A stretch of 10,786 bases of DNA from Gammaproteobacteria bacterium (GTDB taxonomy: Bacteria; Pseudomonadota; Gammaproteobacteria; GCA-001735895). The notes under the pieces were generated by a model. That model worked only from the letters and a program-made list of their open reading frames with translations, was not told the origin of the DNA and made no database searches. This document shows, in pieces, positions 7,631-10,786 of this stretch (its first letter is position 1; each line of letters begins with the position of its first letter). The DNA is taken from assembly GCA_029882955.1 (NCBI GenBank), contig JAOUJX010000111.1:1-10786 (forward strand). The letters run 5' to 3'. The translations under genes and the position numbers were made by a program.

Positions 7631-7655
7631 GCAATCGGCGAAAATTGCTTGAGGA
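7631..7655 (+). promoter_or_regulatory. Small hairpin and ribosome site before flhF
   Basis: In the 33-base flhA-flhF gap, GCAAT (7631-7635) can pair with ATTGC (7644-7648) around an eight-base loop; two G-U pairs may extend the stem outward. The flhF ribosome site GAGGA (7651-7655) follows directly, before the GTG start. No U-tract follows, so this is not a terminator. A stem this short can occur by chance; an effect on flhF translation is speculation. Confidence 0.25.
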
Positions 7656-7662
7656 TGATTAA

Positions 7663-9105
7663 GTGAGAATTAAACGTACATTTGCAACCACTATGCGTGA
7701 AGCGCTGCAACTGGTAAAACAGGAGCAGGGTCCCGACGCCGTGATACTCGGTAACAAAAAGGTGCCTGGTGGTGTCGAACTGATTTCAGCTATCGATTAC
7801 GACGAACAGGTGGTTTCAGAATATGCTGCGTCGGCTCCACCGCCATCGCAAAAATTGCAAAATGGGGTCGTCAGCGATGTCGCCGCAGATGCCTGGGTAG
7901 GCTCGGTTATCAGTGACAGTTTAGATGATCGCAAGGAGCCAGTGCTCGGACCCGTGGCCGGTAAGCCAAAAAATAATTTCATCGAAACTGCTAAGCCACC
8001 AGCATGGTTAGAGCGTGAATTAAAGCGGTCTGCAGAAAAATTGCGCAATCCGCCCGCAGCCGCTGCAAAGCCTGCGCCACCGACTCCCTCTAAAGCGACT
8101 GCCAAAACCCGTCCGGTCGCAAAGAAAGTACCGGCTAAAAAACCGGTAGCAAAAACTCAGCCGAAGCCGATGATCGACGAAGTAAAAGTCGAGTTGCAAA
8201 ACCTTCGCGATTTAATGGAAAGCCAGTTGTCAGTGCTGCAGTGGGATCGTTTCAGTCAAAGTCATCCAGTGCGCACCGTGTTGCTCAATCTGATGTCAGA
8301 ATTGGGGCTGGGTAGTGATATCTGCGAAATTGTCATTTCTCATCTCGATGAATTGAAGAATGATCCACATAAAGTCTGGCAACAGGCTCTTGGCATACTG
8401 GCAAGCTGCTTGCCTATCAGTCGCCGTGATCTGCTCGCCGAGGGCGGTAAAATTGCACTGGTCGGTTCTACCGGCGTCGGCAAGACTACGACGATTGCCA
8501 AGCTGGCCGCTCGCTTTGCGCATATTCACGGTAAACGTTCGGTTGCAATGATTAGTACCGATAACTTTCGGGTCGGGGCGCAGGAGCAGCTACAGCACTT
8601 CGCGCGTTTACTGGAGGTTCCGATGTTGACCGCGAGTAATGGCGATGAACTCGCGGACCGTCTCGACATGCTCGAAGACAAAAAACTCGTACTCATCGAT
8701 ACCGCCGGAATGAGTCAGCGGGATTTACGCTTAAGTGAACAATTTCATCGCCTTCAGCATGAAGCTCCGCAGATCAAACCATACCTGGTGTTGTCAGCGA
8801 ATACCCAGCTGGCTGCCCTCAATCAAACCATTCAAAGCTTTGCCAAGGTTCGTCTGGCCGGTGCGTTTGTCACCAAACTGGACGAGGCCGCGAGTCTCGG
8901 CGGAGTGATCACTGCTTCGATTCGGCATCAATTACCCCTGACTTACTGTGGCACCGGACAACGCGTTCCAGAAGATCTCGAGGCGGCAAAGAAGCACCGG
9001 ATAATTAGTAAAGCAGTATCGTTGATGCAACATTATGGCGAGCATAGCGATCAGGAATCGCTGGCGCTCAGGTATAACCACATCATTAACAAGAAACAGG
9101 CTTAG
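7663..9105 (+). CDS. flhF: Flagellar biosynthesis GTPase FlhF (SRP family)
   Basis: FlhF is the third SRP-type GTPase, beside Ffh and FtsY; it marks the cell pole where the flagellum is built. The 480-residue product has three parts. The N-terminal B region begins MRIKRTFATTMREALQLVKQ and continues with GPDAVILGNKKV, both typical. A low-complexity linker follows; residues 128-169 are very rich in Lys, Ala and Pro. From about 175 comes the NG core: P-loop GSTGVGKTT (268-276, Lys274), FRVGAQEQL, G3 motif DTAGM (346-350) and G4 motif TKLDEA (404-409). The start is GTG at 7663 after GAGGA at 7651-7655; it alone keeps the conserved N-terminus. FlhG, next door, is its known regulator. Confidence 0.97.
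   Translation: MRIKRTFATTMREALQLVKQEQGPDAVILGNKKVPGGVELISAIDYDEQVVSEYAASAPPPSQKLQNGVVSDVAADAWVGSVISDSLDDRKEPVLGPVAGKPKNNFIETAKPPAWLERELKRSAEKLRNPPAAAAKPAPPTPSKATAKTRPVAKKVPAKKPVAKTQPKPMIDEVKVELQNLRDLMESQLSVLQWDRFSQSHPVRTVLLNLMSELGLGSDICEIVISHLDELKNDPHKVWQQALGILASCLPISRRDLLAEGGKIALVGSTGVGKTTTIAKLAARFAHIHGKRSVAMISTDNFRVGAQEQLQHFARLLEVPMLTASNGDELADRLDMLEDKKLVLIDTAGMSQRDLRLSEQFHRLQHEAPQIKPYLVLSANTQLAALNQTIQSFAKVRLAGAFVTKLDEAASLGGVITASIRHQLPLTYCGTGQRVPEDLEAAKKHRIISKAVSLMQHYGEHSDQESLALRYNHIINKKQA
8398..8414 (+). promoter_or_regulatory. Intragenic sigma-54-like match in flhF
   Basis: CTGGCAAGCTGCTTGCC within flhF has the invariant GG (8400-8401) and GC (8412-8413) with the required ten-base spacing, and matches most of YTGGCACGrNNNTTGCW; it differs at the C after GGCA, at the R and at the last W. 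A start would fall near 8425, about 690 bases before flhG. Such matches occur by chance inside genes, so this is only a candidate for separate transcription of flhG-fliA. Confidence 0.18.
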
Positions 9106-9116
9106 ACGAGGATTCA

Positions 9117-9977
9117 ATGGATCAGGCACAAGGTATTAGACAGATGAAATCGTCACGACCAGTCAGAGTCATCGCGGTTACTAGCGGTAAAGGCGGCGTT
9201 GGCAAAAGCAATGTTGCGGTTAACCTGGCCGTCACGCTTGCCCAAAGCGGCGAACGCGTCATGGTAATGGATGCCGACATGGGGCTTGCGAATATCGATG
9301 TTCTCCTCGGCTTGAGCCCGGGGATGAACTTATCGCATGTTATCAATAGTGAATGTTCGCTTGAAGATACGATACTTGATGGCCCGTCAGGTATAAAGAT
9401 CATACCTGCATCGTCGGGTGTGGCTGCTATGTCCGATTTAACGCCAGCACAAAATGCCGGTGTTATTCGCTCGTTTTCTGAGCTTACTGTACCGGTTGAT
9501 ACCTTAATTATCGACACCGCCGCGGGCCTGTCGGACAGCGTCGTCAGTTATACTCGAGCCTCGCGTGAAATTATTATCGTGGTCTGCGACGAGCCAGCTT
9601 CGATAACCGATGCCTACGCGATGATTAAAGTACTCAACCGCGATTACGATATTCATCGATTTCATGTACTTGCTAATCAGGCCCATGGGATTCAACAGGG
9701 CCGGGAGCTTTATAACAAACTGGCCAGGGTTTCGGAAAAATACCTGGATGTGGCACTGAATTTTCTCGGTACGATTCCATACGACGAATGTCTGAAAAAA
9801 GCGGTGCAAAAGCAGAAGTCAGTCGTTGAAAGCTTTCCACGGAGTCCCTCCGCGATGGCCTTCAGGCAAATTGCAAAAAAGGCTCAGCAATGGCCTGTGC
9901 CTAAACATATGGAGGGGCATCTGGAATTTTTTATCGAGCGACTAGTTGATTATAGTTCTCAGGAAAGTCGTCTATGA
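9117..9977 (+). CDS. flhG: Flagellar number regulator FlhG (FleN), MinD-like ATPase
   Basis: FlhG (FleN in Pseudomonas) limits the number of flagella; it binds ATP, dimerises on the membrane, stimulates FlhF GTPase activity and in several gammaproteobacteria restrains the master activator FleQ/FlrA. The 286-residue product begins DQAQGIR (residues 2-8), which fits the FlhF-activating N-terminal motif DQAxxLR except for Ile in place of Leu. The deviant Walker A motif is SGKGGVGKS (23-31, with Lys25 and Lys30), followed by MDADMGLANIDVLLG (51-65) and the switch II motif IIDTAAGLSDS (131-141). The C-terminal part from about 225 is typical of FlhG. The ATG has GAGGA at 9108-9112, and the gene starts 11 bases after flhF. 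Confidence 0.97.
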   Translation: MDQAQGIRQMKSSRPVRVIAVTSGKGGVGKSNVAVNLAVTLAQSGERVMVMDADMGLANIDVLLGLSPGMNLSHVINSECSLEDTILDGPSGIKIIPASSGVAAMSDLTPAQNAGVIRSFSELTVPVDTLIIDTAAGLSDSVVSYTRASREIIIVVCDEPASITDAYAMIKVLNRDYDIHRFHVLANQAHGIQQGRELYNKLARVSEKYLDVALNFLGTIPYDECLKKAVQKQKSVVESFPRSPSAMAFRQIAKKAQQWPVPKHMEGHLEFFIERLVDYSSQESRL

Positions 9978-10699
9978 ATGGTCACACCATGTATGCAGAG
10001 GTGGAGAGTCTGAACGAATCTGATCAGATAATCCGCCATGCTTCCCTGGTGAAGCGAATTGCCTATCATTTACTCAATCGTTTACCACCGACTGTGCAGG
10101 TAGATGATTTAATTCAGGCGGGCATGGTAGGTCTGCTGGAAGCCGCAGGAAACTTTAATGCTGCTATGGGGGCCAGTTTTGAAACCTTTGCCGGTATTAG
10201 AATCCGAGGTGCGATGATCGATGAAATTCGTCGCTCTGACTGGGCACCACGGTCGGTACATCGAAAATTCCGTGAAGTTACCGAAGCGATCAGAAAAATT
10301 GAGCACGAAACCGGGGATAATGCGAAGGATGCCGATGTTGCCGAACTGCTCGGCATTAGTTTGAGCGAATACCATCAAATTTTAATTGATTCGTCGGCCG
10401 CGACTATTCACAGTATCGAAGCGCTGCAAGAAAATCACGAAAATCTGCAAACCTGCTCTACCGAAAGCACACCAGAGCAAAACCTGGGTAGTGAAGAATA
10501 TCAGCAAAAACTGGCTCAAGCGATAAAGGCCCTGCCTCAAAAAGAACAGCTGGTGATGTCACTGTATTACCATGACGAGCTCAATTTCCGGGAAATTGGT
10601 GAAGTTCTGGAAGTTACCGAATCGCGGATATGTCAGCTCCATAGCCAGGCCCTGATACGTGTTAAAACCAAAATGTCGGACTGGAATCTTCGATCATGA
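9974..10699 (+). CDS. fliA: Flagellar RNA polymerase sigma factor FliA (sigma-28)
   Basis: FliA directs RNA polymerase to late flagellar promoters (flagellin, chemotaxis, motor genes) and is held inactive by FlgM until the hook is complete. The 241-residue product matches the usual FliA length. Region 2 covers about residues 22-92, with VDDLIQAGMVGLLEAA at 43-58 and TFAGIRIRGAMIDEIRRSDW at 71-90, a FliA hallmark. Region 3 follows (about 93-145, with WAPRSVHRK at its start), and region 4 (about 178-235) ends in the helix-turn-helix FREIGEVLEVTESRICQLHS. The ATG overlaps the flhG TGA as ATGA, with AGGAAAG at 9961-9967 as ribosome site; an in-frame ATG at 9989 is less likely. flgM is not in the window. 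Confidence 0.98.
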   Translation: MNGHTMYAEVESLNESDQIIRHASLVKRIAYHLLNRLPPTVQVDDLIQAGMVGLLEAAGNFNAAMGASFETFAGIRIRGAMIDEIRRSDWAPRSVHRKFREVTEAIRKIEHETGDNAKDADVAELLGISLSEYHQILIDSSAATIHSIEALQENHENLQTCSTESTPEQNLGSEEYQQKLAQAIKALPQKEQLVMSLYYHDELNFREIGEVLEVTESRICQLHSQALIRVKTKMSDWNLRS

Positions 10700-10786
10700 T
10701 GCAACTCCTGAGACAGATTTATTCTAATAGTTTCATAAAGTTGGGCTATGCTCTAGTAAGTAGGAAAAGAGTTTGGCTATACGACC
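10696..10786 (+). CDS. Possible start of an unidentified gene, cut by the window edge
   Basis: An open frame begins ATGATG at 10696, overlapping the fliA TGA stop as ATGA, and stays open for 30 codons to the window end. The translation starts MMQLLRQIYSNSFIKLGYAL and continues with basic residues. GGAA at 10683-10686 could be a weak ribosome site. I recognise no family; it is not CheY, the common neighbour after fliA. Against it, codons such as AGA, AGG, ATA and CTA are more frequent than in the neighbours, and 30 open codons are weak evidence. No terminator is visible in these bases, so they may equally be an untranslated spacer. Confidence 0.25.
   Translation, partial: MMQLLRQIYSNSFIKLGYALVSRKRVWLYD

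Noticed and set aside
9388..9408. Inverted repeat CAGGTAT/ATACCTG in flhG
   Set aside because: Seven-base arms inside a conserved gene are compatible with chance, and nothing nearby suggests a regulatory role.
9751..9766. TGGCACTGAATTTTCT in flhG as a sigma-54 promoter for fliA
   Set aside because: The near-invariant GC of the -12 element is replaced by TC at the required spacing.
10700..10786. Terminator or sigma-28 promoter after fliA
   Set aside because: No GC-rich stem with U-tract and no TAAA-N15-GCCGATAA-like element could be found in these bases.

Overview
The window is one head-to-tail run of flagellar genes, all on the + strand: fliL, fliM, fliN, fliO, fliP, fliQ, fliR, flhB, flhA, flhF, flhG (fleN) and fliA. 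The gene order, FlhF and FlhG next to a sigma-28 gene, and a canonical sigma-54 promoter in front of fliL all point to a polar-flagellated gammaproteobacterium with a Vibrio/Pseudomonas-type flagellar hierarchy. The species cannot be named from this sequence. No mobile element, tRNA, rRNA, CRISPR array or sign of recent transfer was seen.

Layout. Bases 1-145 are a promoter region. It holds a sigma-54 -24/-12 element (82-98) with GG-N10-GC spacing, a plausible IHF site and possible activator half-sites further upstream. From 146 to 2171 come fliL (stator/basal-body membrane protein) and the C-ring genes fliM and fliN. From 2171 to 7629 come the integral-membrane genes of the flagellar type III export apparatus: fliO, fliP, fliQ, fliR, flhB and flhA. 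From 7663 to 9977 come flhF (SRP-family GTPase setting the polar site) and flhG (MinD-like ATPase limiting flagellar number). From 9974 to 10699 comes fliA (sigma-28 for late genes). The last 87 bases hold an unfinished open frame that starts on the fliA stop codon, and no visible terminator.

How the genes work together. FliP, FliQ and FliR form the export channel, FliO helps assemble it, FlhB sets substrate specificity and FlhA couples energy and docks chaperones. FliM and FliN form the rotor switch that reads CheY-P. FlhF and FlhG decide where and how many such structures are built. FliA then turns on flagellin and chemotaxis genes once the hook and basal body are finished. Intergenic gaps are tiny (many are 1-2 bases or overlaps; the largest are 40 and 33 bases), so one long transcript from the fliL promoter is the simplest reading.

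I found no unknown system. The observations worth a second look are regulatory: the promoter architecture, an intragenic sigma-54-like match in flhF, non-ATG starts, genes that seem to rely on translational coupling, and the open frame after fliA.
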